DNA of 64,000 nucleotides from positions 1,984,001 through 2,048,000 of the forward strand of contig OZ244979.1 in NCBI GenBank assembly GCA_965223095.1, in the 5' to 3' direction. The number at the start of each line of letters is the position of its first letter. The first letter of the stretch is position 1. The DNA is from J054 sp965223095 (GTDB lineage: Bacteria; Pseudomonadota; Gammaproteobacteria; Steroidobacterales; GCA-2729495). The position numbers were made by a program, and so were the translations under genes. Shown in pieces: positions 53,678 through 61,895 of the stretch. Below the pieces are notes generated by a model. The model did not search any database, had not been told where the DNA came from, and saw only the letters and a program-made list of their open reading frames with translations.

Positions 53678-54451
53678 TTAGAAATGGTCTTTGCGTTTGC
53701 GTGTTTCGGCCAGGACCGCAACCGGGTCTTCCCCGGTCATATTCAAGGTGGATTGTAAGTTGGCGCTGTCAGGCCTTAGGAAGGGGTTCGTGGCTTTCTC
53801 TCGCGCCATGGTGGTCGGGACTGTGGGTTGATCAGCGGCGCGCAATTGATCCACTTCCTTGGCGCGTGCCTGCAGATCCTGATTGTCCGGCTCCACCGTC
53901 AGCGCAAAACGCGCATTGCCCTGCGTGTATTCATGGGCGCAATAAAGTTTAGTGTCATCGGTAATGTTCGCCATGAGTTTTGTCAACGAAGACCACATCT
54001 GCGCCGGTGTGCCTTCGAAGAGACGTCCGCAGCCCATGGCGAACAAGGTGTCACCGACGAAGGCGATTTGCTCATCGGCAAAGTGGAAGACGATATGGCC
54101 GCGCGTATGGCCGGGTGTGTCGTAGACATTAGCCTTGTGTTGGCCGAATTCAAAGATATCGCCATCACCCACTTGAATATCGATGCCGGGAATCCTTGCC
54201 GCATCCGCGCGCGGACCCACGATCTTGCAACCCGTTTGTTCCTTGAGTTCTAAATTGCCACCGGCATGGTCCCAGTGGTGGTGAGTATTTAAAATGTAAT
54301 CTAGCGACCAGCCTGTGTCCTGCAGAGCATCTTGAATTGCCGTGACCTCGGGTGTATCGATAACGCCCGTCGTATTCGTCACCGGGTCGTTAATCAAAAA
54401 ACAGTAGTTGTCCTGTAGGCAGGGGAACATGTGTACTTTTAATCGACTCAT
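53678..54451 (-). CDS. gloB: Hydroxyacylglutathione hydrolase (glyoxalase II)
   Basis: A 257-residue metallo-beta-lactamase-fold enzyme. The binuclear metal motif T-H-H-H-W-D-H (near residue 57), H in TPGHTRGH, D in FVGDTLF and H in CAHEYT are in place. It hydrolyses S-lactoylglutathione to lactate and glutathione, ending methylglyoxal detoxification. C-terminal NPFLRPDS is the glutathione-binding block. ATG 54451 begins the family domain. It lies ten bases after moaB on the same strand. Confidence 0.95.
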   Translation of the reverse strand: MSRLKVHMFPCLQDNYCFLINDPVTNTTGVIDTPEVTAIQDALQDTGWSLDYILNTHHHWDHAGGNLELKEQTGCKIVGPRADAARIPGIDIQVGDGDIFEFGQHKANVYDTPGHTRGHIVFHFADEQIAFVGDTLFAMGCGRLFEGTPAQMWSSLTKLMANITDDTKLYCAHEYTQGNARFALTVEPDNQDLQARAKEVDQLRAADQPTVPTTMAREKATNPFLRPDSANLQSTLNMTGEDPVAVLAETRKRKDHF

Positions 54452-54461
54452 GATGTTCAGC

Positions 54462-55007
54462 CTAAGGTTCGCTCAGTCTCGGCATGAGCTCGACGAGATT
54501 GCAGGGGCGGGTGCGGTAGTCCAATTGGCTGACGATTAGCTTGTCCCAGGCGGTGGCACAGGCGTTGGAAGAGCCGGGGACGCTGAAAATGTAAGTGCTA
54601 TTAGCCACGCCGGCGATGCACCGCGATTGCAGAGTCGATGTGCCGATGTCCTCGTAGGACAGCGCGCGAAACACTTCGCCAAAGCCAGCAATGATTTTGT
54701 CCAAGAGCGGTTCAATGGCTTCCGGCGTGCCGTCGCGACCAGTGACGCCGGTGCCGCCGGTGGTGATAACAGCTTGTACGTTTGGATCGGCGATCCAGCG
54801 CGATACCGTTGCACGAATACGATAGACGTCATCTGGCTCGATGCACTTTTGCGCCAGTTCATGCCCCGCGGAAACAAGTCGTTCGACCAATAAGGCGCCG
54901 GATTTATCCGTTGCTTCGGTGCGTGAATCGGAAACTGTGAGTACCGCGATTTTTAAGGGCCGAAATTCACGTTGGGTGTTGTCGTCGTGGGACACGCTAA
55001 ATTCCAT
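54462..55007 (-). CDS. moaB: Molybdenum cofactor biosynthesis protein MoaB
   Basis: A 181-residue MogA/MoaB domain, which binds molybdopterin and adenylylates it or acts in related steps. Blocks: KIAVLTVSDSR, the nucleotide site AVITTGGTGVTGRDGTPEA, and the C-terminal VPGSSNAC. ATG 55007 is used; the frame extends to 55109 but adds Pro/Ala-rich residues outside the family. It belongs with two MoeA genes elsewhere in the window. Confidence 0.92.
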   Translation of the reverse strand: MEFSVSHDDNTQREFRPLKIAVLTVSDSRTEATDKSGALLVERLVSAGHELAQKCIEPDDVYRIRATVSRWIADPNVQAVITTGGTGVTGRDGTPEAIEPLLDKIIAGFGEVFRALSYEDIGTSTLQSRCIAGVANSTYIFSVPGSSNACATAWDKLIVSQLDYRTRPCNLVELMPRLSEP

Positions 55008-55136
55008 GTAGGGGTCAGGCTTGCAATTTACCAGATCAAGGCTAGGTAAAACGAGCCGTGTTGCGGGCCTGGCCGCTACCGGAATACAAGCATCGGTGCC
55101 CGCCAACACTCTGCCGGTCGTCTTGCTATCAATGAT

Positions 55137-55682
55137 CTAAAAGCTTGGCGGTGTGCAGGCCGAAACCAAGACACAGTCTTGGTTGCCCGGATTTCGAAAC
55201 CGGTGGGGTAGGCGGCTGCTGAATAGATAGCTGTCGCCCGGGTTTAGCAAGTAGGTTTGATCTTCCACCGTTAATTCAAGTTGCCCAGACTGCACCACGC
55301 CGCCTTCTTCGCCATCATGGGATAGCGCGGAGCGACCGGTATCCGCACCGGGGGCATAGCGTTCCACCAAAATTTGCAGGCGACGTTGGCTAAGGTTGCC
55401 CCCGACTTGCCGGTAGCTGATCGGTGCTTCGGAGATCTGAGTGAGTTCCGTAGACCGGTAAACCACTTGGCTATCGGCCGGTAGCTCTAGCGCGAAAAAC
55501 TCGCTGACGGAGATGGGTACGGCGTCCAAAACGCGTTTCAAAATACCCAGTGAGGGACTAGTGCGGTCATTCTCAATCAGCGAGATGCTGGCGTTGCTGA
55601 CGCCGGATTTTTTGGCCAGTTGCCGTTGCGACAGCCCGTTGAGTTCGCGCACGCGCCGCAGGCGTCGGCCCAGGTCGTCCAT
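55137..55682 (-). CDS. XRE-family regulator with cupin domain (PuuR-like)
   Basis: A 181-residue protein: an HTH of the Cro/CI kind (RRLRRVRELNGLSQRQLAKKSGVSNASISLIEN, ~6-38) then a C-terminal cupin (~105-175, LSHDGEEGGVVQSGQLEL, DSYLFSSRLPHRFRN). This plan matches PuuR, the putrescine regulator, and similar regulators of amine and amino-acid catabolism. It is divergent from the beta-alanine transaminase gene, with an AT-rich intergenic region of 150 bases; it is probably that pathway's regulator. Confidence 0.88.
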   Translation of the reverse strand: MDDLGRRLRRVRELNGLSQRQLAKKSGVSNASISLIENDRTSPSLGILKRVLDAVPISVSEFFALELPADSQVVYRSTELTQISEAPISYRQVGGNLSQRRLQILVERYAPGADTGRSALSHDGEEGGVVQSGQLELTVEDQTYLLNPGDSYLFSSRLPHRFRNPGNQDCVLVSACTPPSF

Positions 55683-55832
55683 GGCTAGAGGTTCCGTTAA
55701 GTTGTTAAATATTTATAACAGTATATGAGAGAATTCTATATAAAACAATAAATTAATTTTTACTATTTAAATATTGTTCAATATCTCAAAAAACACTAGA
55801 GTGACCCTGTAGCATTTGCAGGCGCACTGGAC
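55683..55832. promoter_or_regulatory. Divergent promoter/operator region of the PuuR-like gene and bauA
   Basis: A strongly AT-rich stretch (55700-55795) between divergent genes. It holds imperfect inverted repeats: GTTAAATATTTATAAC near 55702 and ATATT-GTTC-AATAT at 55771-55784. The drop in GC and the palindromes suggest overlapping promoters and operators for the cupin-HTH regulator. Confidence 0.6.
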
Positions 55833-57146
55833 ATGACCACGGTGGCGAACCTTAAGCCCTACTGGATGCCCTTTACCGGTAATCGTCATTTCAAGGCGCA
55901 TCCCCGCTTATTCGAGTCAGCGTCGGGCATGTACTACACCACCACCGAGGGTCAGCAGGTACTCGATGGTATTGCCGGCTTATGGTGTTGCAATGCCGGT
56001 CACGCTCATCCGCGGGTGGTGGCGGCGATTCAGGCGCAAGCGGCGCAACTGGACTACTCAACCGCTTTTCAAATGGGTCACCCGGGTGTCTTTGCGTTGG
56101 CGGAACGGTTAACCGATCTCGCGCCTTCCGGTTTGGACTACGCCTTCTTTACCAACTCCGGATCCGAGTCGGTGGACACGGCACTGAAAATGGCCTTGGC
56201 CTATCACCGCAGTTGTGGCGAAGGGCAGCGCACGCGATTCATTGGTCGCGAGCGGGGTTATCACGGCGTGGGCTTTGGCGGTATTTCCGTCGGTGGCATG
56301 TCGCCTAACCGAAAAATGTTTAGCGCCCTGTTGCCGGGCGTTGATCATCTGCCGCACACGCATTCTTTAGAACACAATGCGTTCTCGTGTGGCCAGCCCC
56401 AATGGGGCGCCGAGCTGGCCGATGCGTTGGAAGACATTTTGTGCCTGCATGATGCCTCCACCGTTGCGGCTGTCATCGTGGAGCCCGTGGCCGGATCAGC
56501 CGGGGTGCTAGTGCCGCCCGTCGGTTACTTGGAGCGCCTGCGAGAGATCTGCGATGCCCATGACATTTTGTTGATCTTTGATGAAGTCATCACCGGCTTT
56601 GGTCGCACCGGCAACAACTTTGCTGCCGAGACCTTCAGCGTTAAACCCGATCTAATGACCCTGGCCAAGGGTTTGACCAACGGTGCGGTGCCCATGGGTG
56701 CGGTGCTGGCGGACGCCGCCATTTATGAAGCTATGATGCAGGGGCCGGAAGAGTCCATCGAGTTTTTTCACGGCTACACTTATTCGGGCCATCCCTTGGC
56801 CAGCGCGGCCGCGCTGGCGACCTTGGATGTACATGCTGCGGAAGATCTCAATGCCCGCGCCAGAACGCTAGCCCCCATGTTTGAGGCGGCCCTGCATAGC
56901 TTGGCCGACGCACCTCATGTGATCGACGTACGCAATATCGGCTTGATGGGCGCCATTGAGCTTAGCGCCCGGGCGGATGGGCCTACTTTGCGTGCTTTAG
57001 ATGTTTTTCAAAAGTGTTTTGATGCCGGCCTGCTGGTGCGGACCACCGCAGATACCATTGCGCTAACGCCACCACTAATCATTAGTGAGGCACAAATTGC
57101 GCAGATGTTTGAAATCATCACAGCCACGCTGCACGCGGTAAAGTAG
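55833..57146 (+). CDS. bauA: Beta-alanine:pyruvate transaminase (omega-amino acid transaminase, BauA-type)
   Basis: A 437-residue class III PLP enzyme. The phosphate loop and active lysine are in DLMTLAKGLTNGAVPMG, with DEVITGFGRTG upstream. It converts beta-alanine plus pyruvate into malonate semialdehyde and alanine. It has the family's TNSGSESVDTALKMA block. The downstream dehydrogenase and alanine dehydrogenase make the assignment more specific. ATG 55833. Ribosome site weak. Confidence 0.9.
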   Translation: MTTVANLKPYWMPFTGNRHFKAHPRLFESASGMYYTTTEGQQVLDGIAGLWCCNAGHAHPRVVAAIQAQAAQLDYSTAFQMGHPGVFALAERLTDLAPSGLDYAFFTNSGSESVDTALKMALAYHRSCGEGQRTRFIGRERGYHGVGFGGISVGGMSPNRKMFSALLPGVDHLPHTHSLEHNAFSCGQPQWGAELADALEDILCLHDASTVAAVIVEPVAGSAGVLVPPVGYLERLREICDAHDILLIFDEVITGFGRTGNNFAAETFSVKPDLMTLAKGLTNGAVPMGAVLADAAIYEAMMQGPEESIEFFHGYTYSGHPLASAAALATLDVHAAEDLNARARTLAPMFEAALHSLADAPHVIDVRNIGLMGAIELSARADGPTLRALDVFQKCFDAGLLVRTTADTIALTPPLIISEAQIAQMFEIITATLHAVK

Positions 57147-57156
57147 GGATATTCAT

Positions 57157-58686
57157 ATGGCGACATCGGCAGCGAATTTTCAGCAGGCCGCGGTGATCCC
57201 GCATTGGCTCAACGGCAAGCCAGTCACGGGCAGCAGCGCACGCAGCGGTCCGGTATTCAACCCGGCCACGGGTGAAGAGACGCAGCGGGTATCACTGGCG
57301 GATAAAGAAACCATTGCTGCGGCTTTACGGGCAGCTCATGCGGCCTTTCCCGACTGGCGGGATACACCGGCCGTTAAACGCGCGCGCGTGATGTTCCGTT
57401 TTAAGGAGCTCATCGAGGCAAACCGCGCCGAGCTGGCAGGGCTGATCACCAAAGAACACGGTAAAGTATTGAGCGACGCCGATGGATCTTTGCAACGTGG
57501 CTTGGAAGTGGTGGAATTTGCCTGCGGCATTCCTCATTTGCTCAAGGGTGAATTCAGCCAAGACATTGGCACCGGCGTTGATGCACATTCAACGCGTGAG
57601 CCTTTGGGCGTATGCGTCGGAATCACGCCCTTCAATTTCCCCGCCATGGTGCCGCTGTGGATGTTTCCTTTGGCTATTGCTTGCGGCAATAGCTTCATCT
57701 TGAAGCCTTCGGAAAAAGTACCCTCCTGCGCGTTGCGCTTGGCCGAATTGTTAACACAGGCGGGGCTACCGCCTGGTGTGTTCAATGTATTGCAGGGTGA
57801 TGGCGAGGCTGTGGATGGCTTGCTGGCTGATTTACGGGTAGCCGCCGCGAGTTTTGTCGGTTCTACGCCCGTGGCGGAGCACGTTTATCGTCAGGCCGCT
57901 GCGGCGGGTATTCGCGTACAGTCATTAGGCGGCGCGAAAAATCATATGGTGGTTTTGCCCGATGCTGATATGGATTTGGCGGCGGATGCTTTGCTCGGCG
58001 CGGCCTATGGTTCCGCTGGCGAACGTTGCATGGCCATCTCCGTTGTGCTTGCCGTGGGTGATGCAGGGGATCGTTTACGCGAAGTCCTGGTGCCTAGGAT
58101 TCGTGCGCTGCGCATTGCTGCGGGGGATGATCCCCAGGCCGAGATGGGGCCGCTGATCACCGCCGAGCATCGAGCGCGCGTGCTGGACTACCTCGCCACG
58201 GGTCAGGCTGAGGGTGCGCAACTCGTGGTCGACGGTCGCGATTTGCAAGTCGCGGCCGCACCGAAAGGCTTTTTCTTGGGGCCCAGCTTGTTTGATCACG
58301 CTAATGCAAAGATGCGTATTTACCGCGAAGAGATCTTTGGTCCGGTATTGACCATGCTACGCGTGGCCGATCCGCAGGCAGCCCTCGCCTTGGTCAACGC
58401 ACATGAGTTCGGCAACGGCGCTGCAATATTCACCAGCAGTGGCCGAGCGGCAAGAGAGTTTAGTCGCGCAGTGGAGGCGGGTATGGTGGGTGTGAATGTA
58501 CCCATTCCCGTGCCCATGGCGTTTTATAGCTTTGGCGGCCGCAAGCGATCACTATTTGGCGATAGCAATGTGCATGGCCTTGAAGGTGTGCGTTTCTACA
58601 CCCGTCTGAAAACTGTGACCTCACGTTGGCCTGATCAATCGCTACCAGATACGCATGGCTTAAACATGCCGACACCGGGGCGTTAG
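57157..58686 (+). CDS. mmsA: CoA-acylating (methyl)malonate-semialdehyde dehydrogenase
   Basis: A 509-residue aldehyde dehydrogenase. The catalytic Cys is in SAGERCMAIS, and GVCVGITPFNFPAMVPLWM and EIFGPVLTM are family blocks. MmsA-type enzymes form acetyl-CoA (or propionyl-CoA) and CO2 from malonate (or methylmalonate) semialdehyde and do not need a separate decarboxylase. It follows bauA by ten bases. Its last ~80 bases are part of a tandem duplication with the ald start region. Confidence 0.92.
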   Translation: MATSAANFQQAAVIPHWLNGKPVTGSSARSGPVFNPATGEETQRVSLADKETIAAALRAAHAAFPDWRDTPAVKRARVMFRFKELIEANRAELAGLITKEHGKVLSDADGSLQRGLEVVEFACGIPHLLKGEFSQDIGTGVDAHSTREPLGVCVGITPFNFPAMVPLWMFPLAIACGNSFILKPSEKVPSCALRLAELLTQAGLPPGVFNVLQGDGEAVDGLLADLRVAAASFVGSTPVAEHVYRQAAAAGIRVQSLGGAKNHMVVLPDADMDLAADALLGAAYGSAGERCMAISVVLAVGDAGDRLREVLVPRIRALRIAAGDDPQAEMGPLITAEHRARVLDYLATGQAEGAQLVVDGRDLQVAAAPKGFFLGPSLFDHANAKMRIYREEIFGPVLTMLRVADPQAALALVNAHEFGNGAAIFTSSGRAAREFSRAVEAGMVGVNVPIPVPMAFYSFGGRKRSLFGDSNVHGLEGVRFYTRLKTVTSRWPDQSLPDTHGLNMPTPGR

Positions 58687-59128
58687 ACATCATTGCTTAG
58701 GAGCTAAAGCTATGTTGATGGGCGCGCCCAAAGAAATTAAGCCAGCGGAGTATCGGGAGGGCCTGACCCCCACCGGCGTGCGTGAGCTGGATGCGGTGGG
58801 ACACGATGTGGTGATTCAGATTCTGGCTGGTGAGGGCATCGGTTTGCCGGATGCTGCATCTCCTGATACCGGTAAAATCCGTAACATCGCGTCGGCCCGA
58901 TCAATCGCAGCAAGACAATTACGGTCTGAACATACTGACGCCGGGCGGTTGGGCATCATTGCTTGGGAACTAAAGCTATGTTGATTGGCGTGCCCAAAGA
59001 AATTAAACCGGCCGAGTATAGAGTGGGCCTGACCCCCACCGGCGTGCGTGAGTTGGTTGCGGCCGGGCACGATGTGTTGATTCAGACTTTGGCCGGTGAG
59101 GGCATTGGTTTGCCGGATACCGCATATC
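58607..59128 (+). repeat. Diverged tandem duplication of the mmsA-tail/ald-head junction (period 266)
   Basis: 58607-58862 and 58873-59128 align base for base at a constant offset of 266 (for example GATCAATC at 58633 and 58899, and the two ald start codons at 58712 and 58978). Identity is roughly four in five by eye, so the duplication is not recent. The left copy holds the true mmsA end and a broken ald start; the right copy holds a decayed mmsA tail and the intact ald start. Confidence 0.9.
58712..58984 (+). pseudogene. Truncated alanine dehydrogenase N-terminus (duplicate)
   Basis: A 90-codon frame with a good AGGAG ribosome site. Residues 1-50 (MLMGAPKEIKPAEY, GLTPTGVREL, GEGIGLPDAA) repeat the start of the intact Ald downstream with substitutions; the rest is mmsA-tail sequence read in another frame. 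It lacks the NAD and active-site regions, so it cannot be an enzyme. Its stop overlaps the ald start (ATGTTGA at 58978-58984). If translated it could couple or dampen ald translation. Confidence 0.8.
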
Positions 59129-60096
59129 GCAATGCCGGGGCGCAGATCGTCCGCGCCGCCGCGGACATCTTTGCGCGTGCCGATATGGTGGTGAAAGTCA
59201 AAGAACCGCAAGCCGCCGAATGCAAACAACTGCGCGAAGGGCAAATTTTATTCACGTACTTGCATTTGGCACCCGATCCAGAGCAAGCCGCCGCATTAGT
59301 TAGTTCCGGTGTTATTGCCATCGCTTATGAAACCGTCACAGGCCATGACGGTGGTTTGCCGCTACTGGCACCCATGAGTGAAGTCGCCGGGCGTATGGCC
59401 GTGCAGGCGGGTGCGCATTGTTTGGAGCGTGAAGCCGGTGGGGCAGGGATCCTTTTAGGTGGCGTGCCAGGCGTCAAGGCCGCTAACGTCGTGGTGATCG
59501 GCGGTGGTGTCGTGGGGACCAATGCCATCCGCGTGGCCATGGGTATGGAGGCGCAAGTCACGGTAATCGACCGCTCCTTGCCGCGGCTACAAGAACTGGA
59601 TTTTCAATTTGGCGGCCGTCTGAACACGATTTATTCAACTCAAGAAGCTGTGGAGGAATATGTCGCCGATGCGGACTTGGTAGTGGGCGCCGTCCTGGTG
59701 CCCGGAGCAGCTGCACCCAAGTTAGTAACGCGCGGCATGCTGCAAGGTATGGGCAACGGCTCGGTGCTGGTGGATGTCGCCATCGATCAGGGCGGCTGCT
59801 TCGAAACCAGCCGGCCCACTACCCATTCCGAACCCACCTATATAGAGGAGGCTGTTGTGCACTATTGCGTTGCGAACATGCCCGGCGCTGTACCCCGCAC
59901 CTCCACCTATGCCTTGACCAACGCGACCCTGCCCTATGTGCTGGCGTTGGCGAACAAGGGTTATCCCCAGGCCCTATTGGATGATCCCGGCCTACGCGAC
60001 GGCCTCAACATTCATTGCGGACAGGTCACGCACCCCGCCGTGGCCCAGGCGCTTGGTTATTCTTGGATGCCACCGGTAGATGCCCTCCGAATTTGA
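58978..60096 (+). CDS. ald: Alanine dehydrogenase
   Basis: A 372-residue NAD-dependent enzyme: GVPKEIKPAEYRVGLTPTGVREL in family position, the substrate region ADMVVKVKEPQ, MSEVAGRMAVQAG, a Rossmann G-G-G-V-V-G (VVIGGGVVGTNA), and the C-terminal MPGAVPRTSTYALTNATLPY. It oxidises L-alanine to pyruvate and ammonia. In this operon it would regenerate the pyruvate used by BauA. ATG 58978 overlaps the stop of the truncated duplicate. Confidence 0.93.
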   Translation: MLIGVPKEIKPAEYRVGLTPTGVRELVAAGHDVLIQTLAGEGIGLPDTAYRNAGAQIVRAAADIFARADMVVKVKEPQAAECKQLREGQILFTYLHLAPDPEQAAALVSSGVIAIAYETVTGHDGGLPLLAPMSEVAGRMAVQAGAHCLEREAGGAGILLGGVPGVKAANVVVIGGGVVGTNAIRVAMGMEAQVTVIDRSLPRLQELDFQFGGRLNTIYSTQEAVEEYVADADLVVGAVLVPGAAAPKLVTRGMLQGMGNGSVLVDVAIDQGGCFETSRPTTHSEPTYIEEAVVHYCVANMPGAVPRTSTYALTNATLPYVLALANKGYPQALLDDPGLRDGLNIHCGQVTHPAVAQALGYSWMPPVDALRI

Positions 60097-60206
60097 GGGT
60101 CGAACCGATTTATTCGGGTAGTTTCGATCTGTTAATCGCCGACCCTTAGGGATCACCAACACGACTTCGATTGAAGTCGGTGGACGAACAAATCGGTTCG
60201 ACCCCC
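60097..60206. repeat. Inverted-repeat-bounded element after ald (possible MITE-like unit)
   Basis: GGGTCGAACCGATTTATT (60097-60114) and the complement of its first 15 bases (AAATCGGTTCGACCC, 60190-60204) bound ~110 bases with an inner hairpin CGACTTC-GATT-GAAGTCG (60162-60179). A third copy of the arm, in the same orientation as the second, lies at 61102-61119. Confidence 0.75.
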
Positions 60207-60213
60207 TACGTCC

Positions 60214-60459
60214 CTACTCTAGCAGCCAGCCTTGCATCAACTGCTTGATTTGCGTTTGGTAAGGTATCCCCGTTAGTTTTGCTTTTCGCTTAAAAGCAGC
60301 CAATAAATTTTCAGGTACTTTTAGGCTAATTAGCTTTGCTCGTGCTTTTTGGCCTGCATGGAGTTCGCGGAAGTCCTCTACAAAGCGAATAATTTCGTCC
60401 GGCGTCATTGCTTGGCACCGTGCTAGATAATCATCGTCAAAATATTGCGTTGCTTTCAT
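60214..60459 (-). CDS. CopG/BrnA-like antitoxin candidate
   Basis: An 81-residue protein. The C-terminal half ISLKVPENLLAAFKRKAKLTGIPYQTQIKQLMQGWL has the ribbon-helix-helix plan (one strand, two helices) of CopG and BrnA antitoxins, which bind DNA as dimers and neutralise a toxin. The N-terminus (YFDDDYLARCQAMTPDEIIRFVEDF) is acidic and helical. Its ATG overlaps the stop of the nucleotidyltransferase gene by four bases (ATGA). The order toxin then antitoxin is less common but known. Confidence 0.7.
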   Translation of the reverse strand: MKATQYFDDDYLARCQAMTPDEIIRFVEDFRELHAGQKARAKLISLKVPENLLAAFKRKAKLTGIPYQTQIKQLMQGWLLE

Positions 60460-60920
60460 AGCAATTTCTCCAGCGCCGTGACATCGGCCAAGTCCTGATC
60501 ACGTCCGCTTGATTTCTTCATGTTAATTAGGGCTTGTAGACCAAGTATGGGTACCGTGCCGTTATTCGTCTTAACTTTTTTCACAGGCTGACCCCGCAAG
60601 TCATAGTTGATGATGACGTCCACTTGTTCAGCCAGCTTGTCGGGGTTGTAGAAATTCCAGGCGACCAAATTTCGATTTCTAATATATTCATCGCGAAAGC
60701 CGAACACATCGCGGGCGGTAATGGGCAGGCGAGACACTAGTCCGAGATCTGTGAGGGCGCCTTCCAATGCTTGCAAGGAGGTCAAGTCCCAATTGACCAC
60801 GACATCAATATCCACCGTACCGCGGACCGCGCCGTGCAGGGCTACCGCGTAGCCACCGACTACGGCGTAACGAATCTTTCGCCGCGACAGCTCGTTACAG
60901 ATTCTGTTCAGAACGCTCAT
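60456..60920 (-). CDS. Nucleotidyltransferase-fold protein, putative toxin
   Basis: A 154-residue protein with the nucleotidyltransferase motif G22-G23 ... D37-x-D39 (VGGYAVALHGAVRGTVDIDVV in family position), as in AbiEii, MenT and MNT-type proteins. A later block ADVTALEKLL ends it; SSGRDQDLADV matches the conserved C-terminal R/K-x-K-D-x-x-D region. Such proteins transfer nucleotides to tRNA or protein and inhibit growth when freed from the antitoxin. Preceded by an operator-like palindrome. Family call is good; toxicity is inference. Confidence 0.72.
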   Translation of the reverse strand: MSVLNRICNELSRRKIRYAVVGGYAVALHGAVRGTVDIDVVVNWDLTSLQALEGALTDLGLVSRLPITARDVFGFRDEYIRNRNLVAWNFYNPDKLAEQVDVIINYDLRGQPVKKVKTNNGTVPILGLQALINMKKSSGRDQDLADVTALEKLL

Positions 60921-60929
60921 GTAGTACTA

Positions 60930-60947
60930 GTATATATCGGTATATAC
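60930..60947 (-). promoter_or_regulatory. Operator-like palindrome before the nucleotidyltransferase gene
   Basis: GTATATA-TCGG-TATATAC is a perfect 7+4+7 palindrome, ten bases before the start codon, overlapping TATATA boxes. Ribbon-helix-helix antitoxins often bind such sites and repress their own operon. Confidence 0.6.
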
Positions 60948-61101
60948 CTGGAGAAGAAGGGCCTATATCAAGGTTCTCACCGATCAGCTTGAGCGTCGGC
61001 ATGCTTTCGCTCGGGTCATTATTAGTATTCGGCTTGTCGTTTCCCGCTTACAAAGAAAGGCGCAAGCCGCTTTGGAAGACCGCCCCGGTCGTGAAATCAA
61101 C

Positions 61102-61119
61102 AATAAATCGGTTCGACCC
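61102..61119. repeat. Third copy of the 18-base repeat arm
   Basis: AATAAATCGGTTCGACCC is the exact reverse complement of 60097-60114. Together they enclose the toxin-antitoxin-like pair in 1.02 kb. It lies directly at the end of the DUF6498 gene (stop at 61120). Confidence 0.75.
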
Positions 61120-61830
61120 CTAATTGGCGACTGCCATTTCCCGTGCATGCTCCCGTCGATGCGCCACCAAGTCCATGGCGGTCTTGATGCAGACCAATAG
61201 CACCAGACTGGCGGTGGGCGAGTCGAAGACCTGAATCAGAATACCGCCTATGATGATGGTGATGTGCAGCACGATCACGCGTGCATAAGGCAGTTTCATG
61301 AGTTGCTTTTCCGAGGTTCTTTGATATTCGCCGCCGCCGATGTAGTTGATGCCGAACGAAAATAAATGACTCGCGGCAATGCCTAGCAGTGGCCAAATCA
61401 GTTTATCTTGTTGCAGCGCGCGTTCCACGATGGGCAGCATGTCGCCGACGCCGAGTATGCCCGATTCGACGCCGAAACTTTTCGAAAACATCATCAACAC
61501 AAACAAGCCATGAACGAGGCAAAATGTGCCGTAGTGGACCGTAAAGAAAACCGTAGACACTATTCTTTGTGACGTGGAGATAACTTGCGGGCTTGCGAAC
61601 AAAAAGCGCATGACATTCACCGCGCCGATTATCAAGTTTTCTAACCAGAACAGCAGAATGACGGAACTTACGGACCAGCCCCATTGCAGCACACCGTACA
61701 GGGGGACGAGATTGGCCAGCAGGAGAAAAATGGACGATGCAGTGAGGCGTCCGCGAAGCCCTTCGTTAGCTGCCGGGGTGTCCGCCGGCTTTCTCAGAGT
61801 TTCCATTGGCTCTGGATTATTCGTAGACAA
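61120..61830 (-). CDS. DUF6498-family membrane protein
   Basis: A 236-residue protein with about six membrane helices. LLFWLENLIIGAVNVMRF in the second helix and FFTVHYGTFCLVHGLFV are marks of the DUF6498 family. Function unknown. ATG 61830 or the Met at residue 9. The operon context (between a putative toxin pair and MoeA) gives no hint. Confidence 0.8.
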   Translation of the reverse strand: MSTNNPEPMETLRKPADTPAANEGLRGRLTASSIFLLLANLVPLYGVLQWGWSVSSVILLFWLENLIIGAVNVMRFLFASPQVISTSQRIVSTVFFTVHYGTFCLVHGLFVLMMFSKSFGVESGILGVGDMLPIVERALQQDKLIWPLLGIAASHLFSFGINYIGGGEYQRTSEKQLMKLPYARVIVLHITIIIGGILIQVFDSPTASLVLLVCIKTAMDLVAHRREHAREMAVAN

Positions 61831-61895
61831 GTCTGCTTTCCTTTACATGGGCTGCACGGTATCTCGATCATTATAAAAACCTCTGCCCAGGCTCC

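Noticed and set aside
60190..60206. Repeat arm as a tRNA fragment (GGTTCGACCCC looks like a T-arm)
   Set aside because: No acceptor stem or CCA follows and no tRNA is adjacent; the likeness is probably chance.
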